Source of the DNA: Streptomyces endocoffeicus
Lineage (GTDB): Bacteria > Actinomycetota > Actinomycetes > Streptomycetales > Streptomycetaceae
Length of the DNA: 64,000 nt
NCBI RefSeq assembly: GCF_016741935.1
Contig: NZ_JAERRG010000021.1
Coordinates: 1 to 64,000 of the forward strand
Direction of reading: 5' to 3'
Part shown: piece after piece, positions 15,402-24,883 of the stretch
How positions within the stretch are numbered: position 1 is the first letter of the stretch
Layout of the letters: every line of letters starts with the position of its first letter
The notes under the pieces: generated by a model
Databases searched by the model: none
The model's input: the letters and a program-made list of their open reading frames with translations, nothing else
Told to the model about the DNA's origin: nothing
Program-made: the position numbers and the translations under genes

Positions 15402-16895
15402 TCACGGCTTCTTTGTGGTCGGGCGAATCACTGCCATACGGGTGACGGTGAGCTCTTCGATGGCGAACCTCGGACCCTCCCGTCCGGCCCCGGAGTCCTT
15501 CACACCGCCGTACGGCATGACATCGGACCGGAATCCGGGAACCTCGTTGATGACCACTCCGCCCACCTCCAGGCGGTCCAGAGCGGTGAACGCGGTGTCG
15601 AGGGCGCTGGTGTAGACGCTCGCGTGGAGTCCGTAGCGCGAGTCGTTGACCAGGTCGAGGGCGGTGTCCAGATCGGGGACGGACCGTACCGCGACCACGG
15701 GGGCGAAGACCTCCTCGTGCCAGACGGGGAGGGCGCGGTCCACGTCGAGCAGCACGGTGGGCTCGATCACCCCGTCGCTGACGCCGCCTCCGGCGACGAG
15801 CGAGGCCCCCGCCTTCACCGCCTCGTCCAGCCACGCGCGGACCCGCTCGGTCGACCGTTCGTCGATGAGTGCAGAGACGCGCGTCGCCGGATCGCGGGGA
15901 TCGCCCACGGCCACCTCGGCCACCCGCTCCGTCAGGCGGGCCATGAACTCCTCGCGCACCGCGTCCACCACGATGACCCGCTGCACGCTGATGCACGCCT
16001 GGCCCGACGCGTAGTACCCGCCGCGCACCACCGCGTCGGCGGCGGCGTCGAGGTCGGCGTCGGCGGCCACCACCAGGGCGGCGTTGGAGCCGAGTTCGAG
16101 CAGCACCTTGGTGGGTGCCGCGTCCCGGGCGATCCGATGGCCCACGGCGGCGGAACCGGTGAAGGACACCGCACCGATCCGGCGGTCGGTGGTCAGCGCG
16201 ACACCCACCTCGGGGCCCCCGGTCACCAACTGGACCGCGGCTTGCGGCGCGTCGGCGGCGGCGAGGGCCTCGCGGAGGAGGTGCACCAGCCACAGGGTGG
16301 CCAGCGGCGTCTGCGGGGCGGGCTTGACGATGACCGGGCAGCCGGCGGCCAGGGACGGCGCGACCTTGTGCGCGGCGAGCAGCAGCGGGTAGTTGAAGCC
16401 CGCGATGCCCACCACCACGCCGATCGGCTTACGGGTCCAGAAGCCGAGCAGCCCCTCGCCCGACGGCAGCAGGTCCAGCGGCACGGTTTCCCCGTGCAGC
16501 CGGGCCACTTCCTCGGCCGCCGTCAGCAGTGTCAGCAGAGTGCGGTCCACCTCGACACGGCAGTCGACCAGCGGCTTTCCGGTCTCCAGGACCAGCAGCC
16601 GCTCGAAGTCCGCGCGTCGGGAGGCGATGGCCTCGTGCGTGGCGAGCAGTGCCGCCCTGCGGGTGTGCGAGGGGAGCCGTCCGACCCGCTCGCGCATCGC
16701 GAGGGCGGCGTCCACCGCCTGGTGTGCGAGACCGGTGTCCCCGACGGGGGCATGGGCGACGAACGTCCCGTCGTAGGGAAAGCGGACGTCCTCGGTGACG
16801 GGTGCCTCGACCCAGTGGTCCCCGATGGGAAGACCCTCGGGAAACTCCCTCACCACGGGGGATTCGCCGGCGGCGGGTTTGACGTGGGTGGTCAC
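15402..16895 (-). CDS. NAD(P)-dependent aldehyde dehydrogenase
   Basis: A 497-residue ALDH-superfamily enzyme that oxidises an aldehyde to an acid. The catalytic Cys is Cys301 in SGQACISVQR, the general base Glu267 is in LLELGSNAALVV, and FNYP and SFTGSAAVG mark the cofactor site. The LELGSNA form is shared with lactaldehyde/glycolaldehyde-type ALDHs rather than the betaine aldehyde group. The start is GTG with GGGAG 8 bases upstream. Its stop overlaps possible starts of the SDR gene, indicating coupling. Confidence 0.88.
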   Translation of the reverse strand: MTTHVKPAAGESPVVREFPEGLPIGDHWVEAPVTEDVRFPYDGTFVAHAPVGDTGLAHQAVDAALAMRERVGRLPSHTRRAALLATHEAIASRRADFERLLVLETGKPLVDCRVEVDRTLLTLLTAAEEVARLHGETVPLDLLPSGEGLLGFWTRKPIGVVVGIAGFNYPLLLAAHKVAPSLAAGCPVIVKPAPQTPLATLWLVHLLREALAAADAPQAAVQLVTGGPEVGVALTTDRRIGAVSFTGSAAVGHRIARDAAPTKVLLELGSNAALVVAADADLDAAADAVVRGGYYASGQACISVQRVIVVDAVREEFMARLTERVAEVAVGDPRDPATRVSALIDERSTERVRAWLDEAVKAGASLVAGGGVSDGVIEPTVLLDVDRALPVWHEEVFAPVVAVRSVPDLDTALDLVNDSRYGLHASVYTSALDTAFTALDRLEVGGVVINEVPGFRSDVMPYGGVKDSGAGREGPRFAIEELTVTRMAVIRPTTKKP

Positions 16896-16900
16896 GGTCG

Positions 16901-17773
16901 TTACTCCCGGTTGAGGTCGGCCGCCGACACTCCGGACAATGCCTTGCCCAGCGTCGGAACGGCGGCGATCAGCCTGCGTGTGTAGGAATGCTGTGGGTCC
17001 TCGTACACCTGCTCAGTGGACCCGGTCTCCACGATCTGCCCGGCGTGCATGACCGCGACCCGGTCGCACACATGGCGGACCACGGAGAGGTCATGGGAGA
17101 CGAAGACCAGTGTGAGGGACAGCTCGTCGACGAGGTCGGCGATGAGGTTGAGCACCTGGGCCCGTACGGACACGTCCAGGGCGCTCACCGGCTCGTCGGC
17201 CACGATGATCTTCGGCCGGGGGGCGAGGGCGCGCGCGATCGAGATGCGCTGCCGCTGGCCGCCGGAGAACTGGTGCGGATACCGGTTCGCCGCGTCGGCC
17301 CGCAGGCCGACGGCCTCGAGCAACTCGGCCACCCGCTCCCGGCGGTTCCCATGCCCCTGCGCCACCAGCGGCTCGGCCACGATGTCGCCCACGCGCATGC
17401 GAGGGTCCAGCGAACTCATCGGGTCCTGGAACACGAGCTGGAGCCGCTCGCGGACGAACTTCAGCTGTCTCTCCCGGAGCCCGGTGATGTCCCGGCCGTC
17501 GATCGCGACGCTGCCACCCGTGGGGCGGTCGAGCCCGGCCAGGATCCGCAGCAGGGTCGACTTCCCGCACCCCGACTCGCCCACGATGCCGAACCGCTGC
17601 CCCTGGGGGATGGCGAAGCCGACGCCGCGCAGGGCGTGCACCGGCGGGCTGGGGTGGCGCAGTGAGGTACGTGGCCGTTGGTAGACGCGCGTGACGTCGC
17701 GGACGCTGATGGCGTCCACGGGGCCGGTCCGCGGCTCGGGTGCGAGCGGGGCGCTGGTCTGCTGCTCAGCCAC
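16901..17773 (-). CDS. Peptide-type ABC importer, ATP-binding protein (DppF/OppF-like)
   Basis: A 290-residue ATPase with Walker A GESGCGKST, signature FSGGQRQRIS, Walker B IIVADEP and the H-loop VSHDLSVV. The C-terminal oligopeptide-transporter extension (QHSYTRRLIAAVP) is present. It starts with GTG and overlaps the partner ATPase by 8 bases. It energises import through the two permeases encoded upstream. Confidence 0.9.
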   Translation of the reverse strand: MAEQQTSAPLAPEPRTGPVDAISVRDVTRVYQRPRTSLRHPSPPVHALRGVGFAIPQGQRFGIVGESGCGKSTLLRILAGLDRPTGGSVAIDGRDITGLRERQLKFVRERLQLVFQDPMSSLDPRMRVGDIVAEPLVAQGHGNRRERVAELLEAVGLRADAANRYPHQFSGGQRQRISIARALAPRPKIIVADEPVSALDVSVRAQVLNLIADLVDELSLTLVFVSHDLSVVRHVCDRVAVMHAGQIVETGSTEQVYEDPQHSYTRRLIAAVPTLGKALSGVSAADLNRE

Positions 17774-18833
17774 GGCCGGCCTCCTGGTTCGTGGGGGTGC
17801 CGGTCCCGTGCGCGCCGCTCTCGGGCACCGGGTGGAAGCAGGCGTAGCCGGAGTCCGGCCCGGTCGGAACCCATTCCGGTCTGGTGGCGCACACCTCGGT
17901 CGCCTGGGCGCATCTGTTTCTGAACACGCATCCGGCGGGGAACTGCCCCGCCGCCGGAACGGACCCGGGGATCGTGGCCAGCCGACCGCGGTCGTCGACC
18001 ATGGTCAGATCCGACGCGCCGATCAGGCCCTGGGTGTAGCGGTGGCGGGGCCGGGTGAACACCTCCCGGACCGGGCCGGACTCGACCAGCCGCCCGCCGT
18101 ACATCACCATGACCCGCTCGCAGGCCGTGGCCACCACGGCCAGGTCGTGGGTGATGAAGAGCATGGCCGACCTGCGGTCCTGGACGCCGCGCACGATCAG
18201 GTCGAGCACCCGCGCCTGCACCGTGACGTCGAGCGCGGTGGTGGGTTCGTCGCAGACCAGGAGCGAGGGGTCGTTCGCGAGGGCGATGGCCAGCACCACC
18301 CGCTGCCGCTGGCCCCCCGAGAACTGGTGCGGATAGGCCTGTGCGGCGGCCTCGGGGTCGGGGAGCCCCACCTGGGCGAGGAGTTCCACGGCGGCGGCGT
18401 GGGCGGACGCGCGGTCCGGCCTGGTCCGGTGGATCAGCAGCACCTCGGCGATCTGCCGCCCGACCTTCATGGTGGGGTTCAGGGCGGTCATGGGCTCCTG
18501 GAAGACCATGGCGAGCTCCTTGCCCCGCACCCGGGACATCCGCGCCTCGTCGGCACCCACCAGGTCGTGGCCGACTCCGGCGAGCCGCACCGAACCCGAG
18601 GCGCGGAGCCCCTCGGGAAGCAGGCCCATGACGCTCAGCGCGGTCAGCGACTTGCCAGAGCCCGACTCACCGATCAGGCCGACCCGTTCGCCGGCCCGGA
18701 TGGTGAAGTCGACATCTTCGACGAGCGTGCGGCCGCCCACCGCGACGTCGAGGTTCCGCACGGTCAGCACATCATCGCGGCCCTCGGAGGAGCCCGGTCC
18801 GGAGGCCGGTGCCGTGTCAGGTGCCGGGATCAT
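17766..18833 (-). CDS. Peptide-type ABC importer, ATP-binding protein (DppD/OppD-like)
   Basis: A 355-residue ATPase with Walker A GESGSGKSL, signature FSGGQRQRV and Walker B LLVCDEP. The C-terminal extension carries the cysteines seen in OppD/DppD (CVFRNRCAQATEVC and YACF), which bind an iron-sulfur cluster in some family members. It overlaps the DppC-like gene by ATGA and pairs with the DppF-like ATPase. Confidence 0.9.
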   Translation of the reverse strand: MIPAPDTAPASGPGSSEGRDDVLTVRNLDVAVGGRTLVEDVDFTIRAGERVGLIGESGSGKSLTALSVMGLLPEGLRASGSVRLAGVGHDLVGADEARMSRVRGKELAMVFQEPMTALNPTMKVGRQIAEVLLIHRTRPDRASAHAAAVELLAQVGLPDPEAAAQAYPHQFSGGQRQRVVLAIALANDPSLLVCDEPTTALDVTVQARVLDLIVRGVQDRRSAMLFITHDLAVVATACERVMVMYGGRLVESGPVREVFTRPRHRYTQGLIGASDLTMVDDRGRLATIPGSVPAAGQFPAGCVFRNRCAQATEVCATRPEWVPTGPDSGYACFHPVPESGAHGTGTPTNQEAGRG

Positions 18834-19708
18834 CGGTGGTCCTCCAGCTTGGGGTCGAAACGGTCGCGCAGGCCGTCACCGAGCAGGTTGAATCCGAGCA
18901 CCGCCACCGCGATCGCGACGCCCGGGAACACGGCGAGCCGGGGGGCGATCGACAGCAGCTCCTGACTCTCCTGCAGCATCCGGCCCCAGGACGGGGTCGG
19001 GGGCGGGGTTCCGAAGCCCAGGAAGGACAGCGCGGCTTCGGCGAGTACGGCGATGGCGAAACCGACCGACGCCTGCACGATGACGAGACTGCTGACGTTG
19101 GGCAGGACATGCCGCACGGCGATCGCGAACGGCCCACGGCCCGCCGCCCGCGCGGCGATGACGTACTCGGTCTTCATGACCTGCAATGTGCCGCCGCGGA
19201 TCAGCCGGGCGAAGTGGGGGATGGACGCGATGCCGATGGCGACCATCGCGACCAGCGTGCCGGCGCCGTACACGGCCGCGAACATGATGGCCAGCAGGAG
19301 CGCCGGGAAGGCGAGAAGCAGGTCGTTGCCGCGCATCAGCAGCTCGCCGAACCAGCCGGGCGCCATTCCGGCGACGATGCCGAGGGGCACGCCGATCAGG
19401 GCGGCGACTCCCACCGCCACGAAGCCGACGAACAGCGTGGTGCGCGAGCCCATCAGGATCTGGCTGAACACATCGCGGCCGAATTTGTCCGTGCCGAACC
19501 AGTAGTCGGGCGACGGCTCCTGCAGCCGCACCGAGGGATCCACCAGGGTCGGGTCGTGCGGGGTCCATACGAAGGACAGCAGCGCCATGCCGATCACGAC
19601 CGCGACGATGAGACCGCCCACCAGGAGGCTGCCCGTGACCGGGCGGCGCCGACGGCGCTCCGCGGGTACCGCGGACGCGACGGTGGCTTCGATGTCCGGA
19701 GCACTCAT
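18830..19708 (-). CDS. Peptide-type ABC importer, permease (DppC/OppC-like)
   Basis: A 292-residue inner-membrane permease: a basic N-terminal tail (ERRRRRPVTG), a first membrane helix, then the DWFGTD-like FGTDKFGRDVFSQ motif and five further helices. The EAA loop (EYVIAARAAGRGPFAIAVRH) contacts the ATPases. The start ATG has GGAGG 6 bases upstream and overlaps the DppB-like stop. Confidence 0.9.
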   Translation of the reverse strand: MSAPDIEATVASAVPAERRRRRPVTGSLLVGGLIVAVVIGMALLSFVWTPHDPTLVDPSVRLQEPSPDYWFGTDKFGRDVFSQILMGSRTTLFVGFVAVGVAALIGVPLGIVAGMAPGWFGELLMRGNDLLLAFPALLLAIMFAAVYGAGTLVAMVAIGIASIPHFARLIRGGTLQVMKTEYVIAARAAGRGPFAIAVRHVLPNVSSLVIVQASVGFAIAVLAEAALSFLGFGTPPPTPSWGRMLQESQELLSIAPRLAVFPGVAIAVAVLGFNLLGDGLRDRFDPKLEDHR

Positions 19709-20655
19709 GACGTGCCTCCCCTGAGCCGTGGGTCGATCAGCAGATAGACCATGTCCACCAGGAAGTTCACGAGCAGCACCGCCATTGCGATGATCATGAC
19801 CACGTCCTGCACCACGATGAGGTCCCGGTTGGCGACGCTGTCCAGCAGCAGGCTGCCGAGCCCGGGGATGACGAAGACCCGTTCGATGACGACGGAGCCC
19901 ACCAGCAGCGTGGCGAGCTGCAGGGCCAGGACGGTGACCACGGGCACCGCCGCGTTCCGCAGTCCGTGCCGCAGCAGCGCCCGCGTCGGGCGAAGTCCCT
20001 TGGCGCGAGCGGTGCGCAGATAGTCCTCCCGGAGGACGTCGAGCACGGCGCTGCGGACATAGCGGGTGAGCACCGCGGCCTGCACGATGCCGAGGGACAG
20101 CGCGGGCATCACCAGCTGTTTGAGGAACAGGACCGGGTCCTGCACCGGAGGTGTCCAGCCGTTCGCCGGCAGCCATCCGAGCCCCACCGCGAACACGGTG
20201 ATCAGGAGGATGCCGGCGAGGAAGGCCGGGATGGCCACGCCGACTTGGGACAGGGCCGAGAGAAGGAGCCCGGACGGCTTGCGGTGCCGCACGGCCATGA
20301 GCGTGCCCATGGGGAGGGCCAGGAGGCAGGCGATCACCATGCCGGTGCCGACGAGCCACAGGGTGACCTGGAGGCGGTCGGCGAGCTGCGGGCCGATCGG
20401 CGCGTGGGAGATGTAGGAGTTCCCCGGGTCGAAGGTCACCAGCCCGTGTATCCAGCTGAAGTACTGGGCCACGAGAGACCGGTCGAGCCCGAACTGCTCG
20501 CGCAGTTGCGCCACCGCCGAGTCCGACGCGCTGGTTCCGAGGGCGACGCGGGCCGGATCCCCTGGCAGCACCGCCATGAACGCGAACACCAATACGGAGC
20601 TCACGACCAGGCTGGCCAGGAGGATCCCGATCCGCTGCACCAGACGGACGATCAT
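19705..20655 (-). CDS. Peptide-type ABC importer, permease (DppB/OppB-like)
   Basis: A 316-residue inner-membrane permease with six predicted helices, the N-terminal FMAVLPGDPA motif of DppB/OppB proteins and the EAA loop EDYLRTARAKGLRPTRALLRH. It lies 16 bases after the binding-protein gene and overlaps the DppC-like gene, so the importer is complete within one operon. Confidence 0.9.
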   Translation of the reverse strand: MIVRLVQRIGILLASLVVSSVLVFAFMAVLPGDPARVALGTSASDSAVAQLREQFGLDRSLVAQYFSWIHGLVTFDPGNSYISHAPIGPQLADRLQVTLWLVGTGMVIACLLALPMGTLMAVRHRKPSGLLLSALSQVGVAIPAFLAGILLITVFAVGLGWLPANGWTPPVQDPVLFLKQLVMPALSLGIVQAAVLTRYVRSAVLDVLREDYLRTARAKGLRPTRALLRHGLRNAAVPVVTVLALQLATLLVGSVVIERVFVIPGLGSLLLDSVANRDLIVVQDVVMIIAMAVLLVNFLVDMVYLLIDPRLRGGTS

Positions 20656-20671
20656 TGGTTCAGACCGCCTT

Positions 20672-22189
20672 TCAGGACCGGCCGAGGCCGGTGAGATCCA
20701 GTGACTCGGACACGGAGTTCACCGGCAGACCGGTGATGTCCTTGTCCGCCACCATCAGGTTGGGCAGCAGGAACAGCCAGTCGGCCGCGGCGTCCTTGGA
20801 CACCAGCCGGGCAGCCGCCCGCATATCGGTGATCTGCTGCTCCCGGGTGCCCTGGTCCGCCTTCGCCAGCAGCGCCCGGAACTCGGGGTTGTCGTAGCGG
20901 ATGTAGGACTTCTTGTTCCCGAACACCGTCTGCATGTCGCGGGGCTCCACATGGCCGATGATGGACATGTCGTAGTCGGCGTTCTTGAATACGGTGGTCA
21001 GCCAGGCGGCGGGGAACTCCAGCTGGTCCAGCTTGACCTTGAACCCGGCCTGTTCGAGCTGGCTCTTGACCACGGTGCCGCACGCGGTGGCATACGGCAG
21101 TGTCGGAATCCGCAGCCGCAGCGTACGCCCGGCTTCGCCGGACTCCTTGACGAGCTTCTTGGCCCTGTCGCGGTCGTACGGATACTGGTCGGTGAGGTTC
21201 TGATACCACGGGTCGGTCGGCGGGACCATGCTGCCGATGAGCTTGCCGCGGCCTGCCCAGCAGGTGTCCATCAGGGCCTTGTGGTCGATGGCGTAGCGGA
21301 CCGCCTGGCGGGCCTTCGGATTCTTCATCGGGCCCGAGCCGTTGTTGAGCGAGAGGACCACCTCGCCGTTGGTCGTGCCCTCGATGACCTTGTACTTCGA
21401 GTTGTTCTGGAACCGGTACAAGGACTCCGGGGACTGCATCTGGCCGATCACATTGATGGTGCCCGTGAGCAGCGCGTTGTTCATGGCCGTCGGGTCCTTG
21501 AAGTACTTGAGGGTGACCGACGCGAAGTGCGGTGTGCGCGCCCAGTAGCCATGACGGCGGGCCAGCGTGATCGAGTCGCCGCGGTTCCAGTTCTTGACCA
21601 CATACGGGCCGGTGCCCACCGGTTCGGTGGCCAGCTTGCTCACCCCGGTCCGGCTGAACATCGCGCCGACGCGGGTGGTCATCCGGTACAGCCAGTCGTT
21701 GCTCGGCCGCTTCAGGGTGACCTTGAGCTCGGTGGGCGACACCGCCCGCACCGTGTCGACGACATCCATCTGGGTCTTCTGCACCAGCGTCCAGTCGGTT
21801 TTGACGCGTTCGATGGAGAACTTGGCGTCCTCGGCCGTGAACCGTGCGCCATCGCTGAACGTGGCGTTCTTCACCAGGTGGAACGTGTACGTCCTGCGGT
21901 CCTTGGACAGGCTCCAGGACGTGGCCAGTTGGGGCCGGATCTTCCCCGACTGGTCCAGCTTCACCAGGGTCTCGTAGACGTTGTAGAGCAGTGCCTGCGG
22001 AATGGCGGCACCTTCGGTTTTGGTGAAGTCGAAGTTGGCCGGCTCGGCGGTGAGGCCGATGTTCAGGGAATTCTTCCCCGCGCTGCCGCCGGTTGCGGTG
22101 GAACCGGCCGAGCAGGATGCCAGCAGCAGGCATGCGAGCGTGGCTGCGACCGCCCCGGTACCTCGCGTCGGCCGCCTGAGATATCTCAT
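20672..22189 (-). CDS. Lipoprotein substrate-binding protein, SBP_bac_5 family
   Basis: A 505-residue extracellular solute-binding lipoprotein. The signal peptide ends in the lipobox LLASC near residue 26, so the mature Cys is lipidated. The family 5 body shows NIGLTAEPANFDF, YETLVKLDQ, FHLVKNATFSDG and RQAVRYAIDHKAL. Members bind peptides, nickel complexes, sugars or other compounds, so the fold does not fix the substrate. Its ATG overlaps the stop of the dehydrogenase gene and it precedes the permeases. Confidence 0.88.
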   Translation of the reverse strand: MRYLRRPTRGTGAVAATLACLLLASCSAGSTATGGSAGKNSLNIGLTAEPANFDFTKTEGAAIPQALLYNVYETLVKLDQSGKIRPQLATSWSLSKDRRTYTFHLVKNATFSDGARFTAEDAKFSIERVKTDWTLVQKTQMDVVDTVRAVSPTELKVTLKRPSNDWLYRMTTRVGAMFSRTGVSKLATEPVGTGPYVVKNWNRGDSITLARRHGYWARTPHFASVTLKYFKDPTAMNNALLTGTINVIGQMQSPESLYRFQNNSKYKVIEGTTNGEVVLSLNNGSGPMKNPKARQAVRYAIDHKALMDTCWAGRGKLIGSMVPPTDPWYQNLTDQYPYDRDRAKKLVKESGEAGRTLRLRIPTLPYATACGTVVKSQLEQAGFKVKLDQLEFPAAWLTTVFKNADYDMSIIGHVEPRDMQTVFGNKKSYIRYDNPEFRALLAKADQGTREQQITDMRAAARLVSKDAAADWLFLLPNLMVADKDITGLPVNSVSESLDLTGLGRS

Positions 22190-23268
22190 ACGTTCTCTTC
22201 CTGGCCTTCCATCGCGTGCAGAACGGCTGATGCCACGTCCGCCGTGGTGGCGTTGCCGCCGAGGTCGGCCGTGTGGTGCTGGGTATCGCGCAAGGCGCCC
22301 GCCACCGCGTCGCGGACGCGGCGGGCCGGGCCGGTGTGTCCGAGGTCGTCGAGCAGCATCGCGCCGGAGAGCGTGCAGGCCACCGGATTCGCCACACCCT
22401 TCCCGGCGATGTCGGGCGCGGAGCCGTGGACGGGTTCGTAGATGCCCGGCACATCCCCGCCCGGCAGGACGTTGGCGCTGGGCGCCATGCCCATACCGCC
22501 CGCGAGCACCGCGGCGAGGTCGGACAGGATGTCGCCGAAGAGGTTGCTCGCGAGCAGTACGTCGAGGGAGCGCGGAGCCTGGATCATACGGGCGGCCATG
22601 GCGTCGACCAGCACGGTTTCCAGCTCGACTCGCGGGTACTGCTCGCCGACCTCACGTACCACCCGGTCCCACAGCGGATAGCCGTACCGCATCGCGTTGG
22701 ACTTGGTCACCAGGCACAGGCGCCCCGACCGCCGGCCGGCCAGGGTGAAGGCCTGGTGCGCGGCCCGCTCGATGGCGCGACGGGAGTGCACGGCGACCTC
22801 GATGCCCAGATCGTGTCCGCTGCCGGCGTGCGCCACCCCGCCGGCGCCCACGTACTCGCCCTCGGTGTTCTCGCGCACGATCACCAGGTCCACGCCATCG
22901 GTGTCGCGCACCTTGGTGGGAACGCCGGGGAAGGCGCGGACCGGGCGGAGGTTCACGGCGAGGTCGAGTCGCTGCCGCAGGCCGATGATCAGCCCCCAGA
23001 TCAGTTCGTGCTCCGGCACATCGGGACGTCCGACGGCGCCGAACAGCACGGCGTCCGTCTGCTTGACGAGGTCGGCCGCGTCGGCCGGCATCGCCGCGCC
23101 CTGCCGGAGGAACCGCTCGCCTCCCCAGTCGAACGAGGTCACCTCGAGCCGATGGCCGTCGGCCTCCAGGGCGGCCCGGAGGACAGGCACGGTCGCCGCG
23201 ACCACCTCGGGGCCGATGCCGTCGCCCGGTATTACGGCGAGCCGCACGACGTTGGTGTCCCGCGTCAT
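22186..23268 (-). CDS. Isocitrate/isopropylmalate-family dehydrogenase (tartrate/D-malate type)
   Basis: A 360-residue beta-decarboxylating dehydrogenase. Motifs are IPGDGIGPEV, GAVGRPD, the VRENTEGEYVGAGG loop of tartrate dehydrogenase/D-malate enzymes (LeuB has a different loop here), and the Mg-binding strand DVLLASNLFGDILSDL. It is the first gene of the importer operon, so it probably oxidises the imported hydroxyacid or a product of it. The start is ATG 23268; a GTG at 23280 is in frame but GGAAG would touch it. A FadR-type palindrome lies 22 bases upstream. Confidence 0.85.
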   Translation of the reverse strand: MTRDTNVVRLAVIPGDGIGPEVVAATVPVLRAALEADGHRLEVTSFDWGGERFLRQGAAMPADAADLVKQTDAVLFGAVGRPDVPEHELIWGLIIGLRQRLDLAVNLRPVRAFPGVPTKVRDTDGVDLVIVRENTEGEYVGAGGVAHAGSGHDLGIEVAVHSRRAIERAAHQAFTLAGRRSGRLCLVTKSNAMRYGYPLWDRVVREVGEQYPRVELETVLVDAMAARMIQAPRSLDVLLASNLFGDILSDLAAVLAGGMGMAPSANVLPGGDVPGIYEPVHGSAPDIAGKGVANPVACTLSGAMLLDDLGHTGPARRVRDAVAGALRDTQHHTADLGGNATTADVASAVLHAMEGQEENV

Positions 23269-23289
23269 GGTGTTGGCCACCTTCCGTTA

Positions 23290-23308
23290 TTACTGGCCTG
23301 ACCAGTAA
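23290..23308. promoter_or_regulatory. FadR-type operator, copy 2 (importer operon and amidase-gntR1)
   Basis: TTACTGGCCTGACCAGTAA: perfect 7-bp arms around a 5-base centre. It lies between the divergent importer operon (start 23268) and the amidase-gntR1 pair (start 23423), close enough to the former to block translation or transcription initiation. It shares its arms with the copies at 12190 and 31759. Confidence 0.75.
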
Positions 23309-23422
23309 GCTCACTTGGCAGGTACCGTGGCGACTGAAGCTGTACTTGTCAAGGGTTCGAACGTCCTCAGGCATCACGAGGGGGCGCCGCTCAGCGCCAG
23401 CTGAGGGAGAAGGAGTGTGCGA

Positions 23423-24883
23423 GTGCTCATGGAACAGGGCCTGGCCACCATGCCGGCCGTAGAGATGCTGGCCGGATTCGCCGACGGCACGTTGTCGCCG
23501 GTCGAGGTCCACGACGCCGTCCAGTCGGTGATCGAGGCGCGCGAGAGTGTGCTCAACGCGTTCTGGGTGCGAGATCCGGACGGGTCCCGCAAGGCGGCCC
23601 AGGCCAGCGAGGCCCGCTGGGCGGCGGGGGAACCGCTCGGGCCCGTCGACGGCGTGCCCGTGACGCTGAAGGAGAACGTCGCCCGCAGGGGCGTCCCGAT
23701 GCCCTCGGGCAACGCGGGGACCGAACCGGTCGTCCCCGAGGCGGACGCGCCCATCACCGCGCGCGTCCTCGAATCCGGCGGGGTGGTACTCGGGTCGACC
23801 GTGATGCCGGACTGGGGCATGCTCTCCTCGGGCGTCTCCAGCCGCCACGGCATCTCGCGCAGCCCCTGGAATCCGGACTGGACCACGGGCGGTTCCAGCT
23901 CCGGCGCGGGGGCCGCGGCCGCCGGGGGATACGGTCCGCTCCACGTCGGCACCGACATCGGGGGATCGATCCGGCTGCCGGGCACCTGGCTGGGCCTCGC
24001 CACGCTCAAGCCCAGCTTCGGGCGGATCCCGCTGGACGCCCCCTACCTGGGGCGTGCCGCCGGTCCCCTGACCCGCACCGTGGCGGACGCGGCCCTGCTC
24101 ATGCGGGTGCTGAGCCAACCGGACCCACGCGACTGGTCGAGCCTGCCGCCGCAGGACATCGACTGGTCGGCGCTGGACGGCGACATGCGTGGTCTGCGGG
24201 TGGGCGTGCTGCTGAACGCCGGGTGCGGGGAATCGTGCGACGCCGAGATCCTCGCCGCGGTCAACCACGCCGCCGAGGTGTTCGAGGCGGCGGGGGCGGC
24301 CGTGGAGCCGGTCGAACCGTTTATGCGCCAAGACCTTCTGGACGACCTGGACCTGTTCTGGCGGGTGCGGTCCTGGAACGACTTCCGCGCCCTGGAGCCC
24401 GAGGCCCGGCTGCGCGTCCACCCCCACATCATCCGATGGTGTCAGGGGGGCGCCGATGTGCCGGGTACGCGGGTTCTCCAGTGCTACCAGCAGATCATGG
24501 GCATCCAGGCGCGGGCCGTGGCCGCGACGCTCCCGTACGATCTGGTGCTCTCGCCGGTGGCGCCGGTGGCGGCGTTTCCCGCCGAGCAGCCGATGCCTTT
24601 CCCGGGAGACGAGAAGACCATGGCCCACATCGGATTCACCGCGCCGTACAACATGTCGGGCCAGCCGGCCGCGACCGTCAACTGCGGCTTTACGGCGGAC
24701 CGCCGGCCCATCGGGCTGCAGATCGCGGGCCGCCGTTTCGACGATCTCGGCGTCCTGAGGGCGGCGGCATGGTACGAACGGAACCGGCCTGCCGAGGCGG
24801 TCCCGCACTGGCCGGACAACGCCGATGGGGCGCTCACGGGGGAGAAGACGACATCGACCACGCCCGAAGGGGAGAAGCCTTGA
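23423..24883 (+). CDS. Amidase-signature family enzyme
   Basis: A 486-residue amidase-signature hydrolase. The Ser-Ser-Lys triad is visible: Lys83 in TLKEN, the cis-Ser in GGSSSGAG (158-159) and the nucleophile Ser182 in TDIGGSIR. The enzyme hydrolyses an amide or ester bond; the substrate cannot be read from the sequence. The start is the GTG at 23423, with AGGAG 7 bases upstream; GTG 23417 and ATG 23429 are alternatives. Its stop overlaps the regulator start by TTGA, and it is divergent from the importer operon across a shared operator. Confidence 0.87.
   Translation: MLMEQGLATMPAVEMLAGFADGTLSPVEVHDAVQSVIEARESVLNAFWVRDPDGSRKAAQASEARWAAGEPLGPVDGVPVTLKENVARRGVPMPSGNAGTEPVVPEADAPITARVLESGGVVLGSTVMPDWGMLSSGVSSRHGISRSPWNPDWTTGGSSSGAGAAAAGGYGPLHVGTDIGGSIRLPGTWLGLATLKPSFGRIPLDAPYLGRAAGPLTRTVADAALLMRVLSQPDPRDWSSLPPQDIDWSALDGDMRGLRVGVLLNAGCGESCDAEILAAVNHAAEVFEAAGAAVEPVEPFMRQDLLDDLDLFWRVRSWNDFRALEPEARLRVHPHIIRWCQGGADVPGTRVLQCYQQIMGIQARAVAATLPYDLVLSPVAPVAAFPAEQPMPFPGDEKTMAHIGFTAPYNMSGQPAATVNCGFTADRRPIGLQIAGRRFDDLGVLRAAAWYERNRPAEAVPHWPDNADGALTGEKTTSTTPEGEKP

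Noticed and set aside
15385..16293. Upstream extension of the SDR frame across the aldehyde dehydrogenase gene
   Set aside because: It is a shadow frame; the Rossmann motif begins just after the chosen ATG and the aldehyde dehydrogenase has full catalytic motifs in its own frame.
16901..22189. ABC importer as a nickel or phosphonate transporter
   Set aside because: The binding protein is SBP_bac_5 type with dipeptide-type permeases, but no nickel-enzyme genes are near and phosphonate transporters (PhnCDE) are of a different family.
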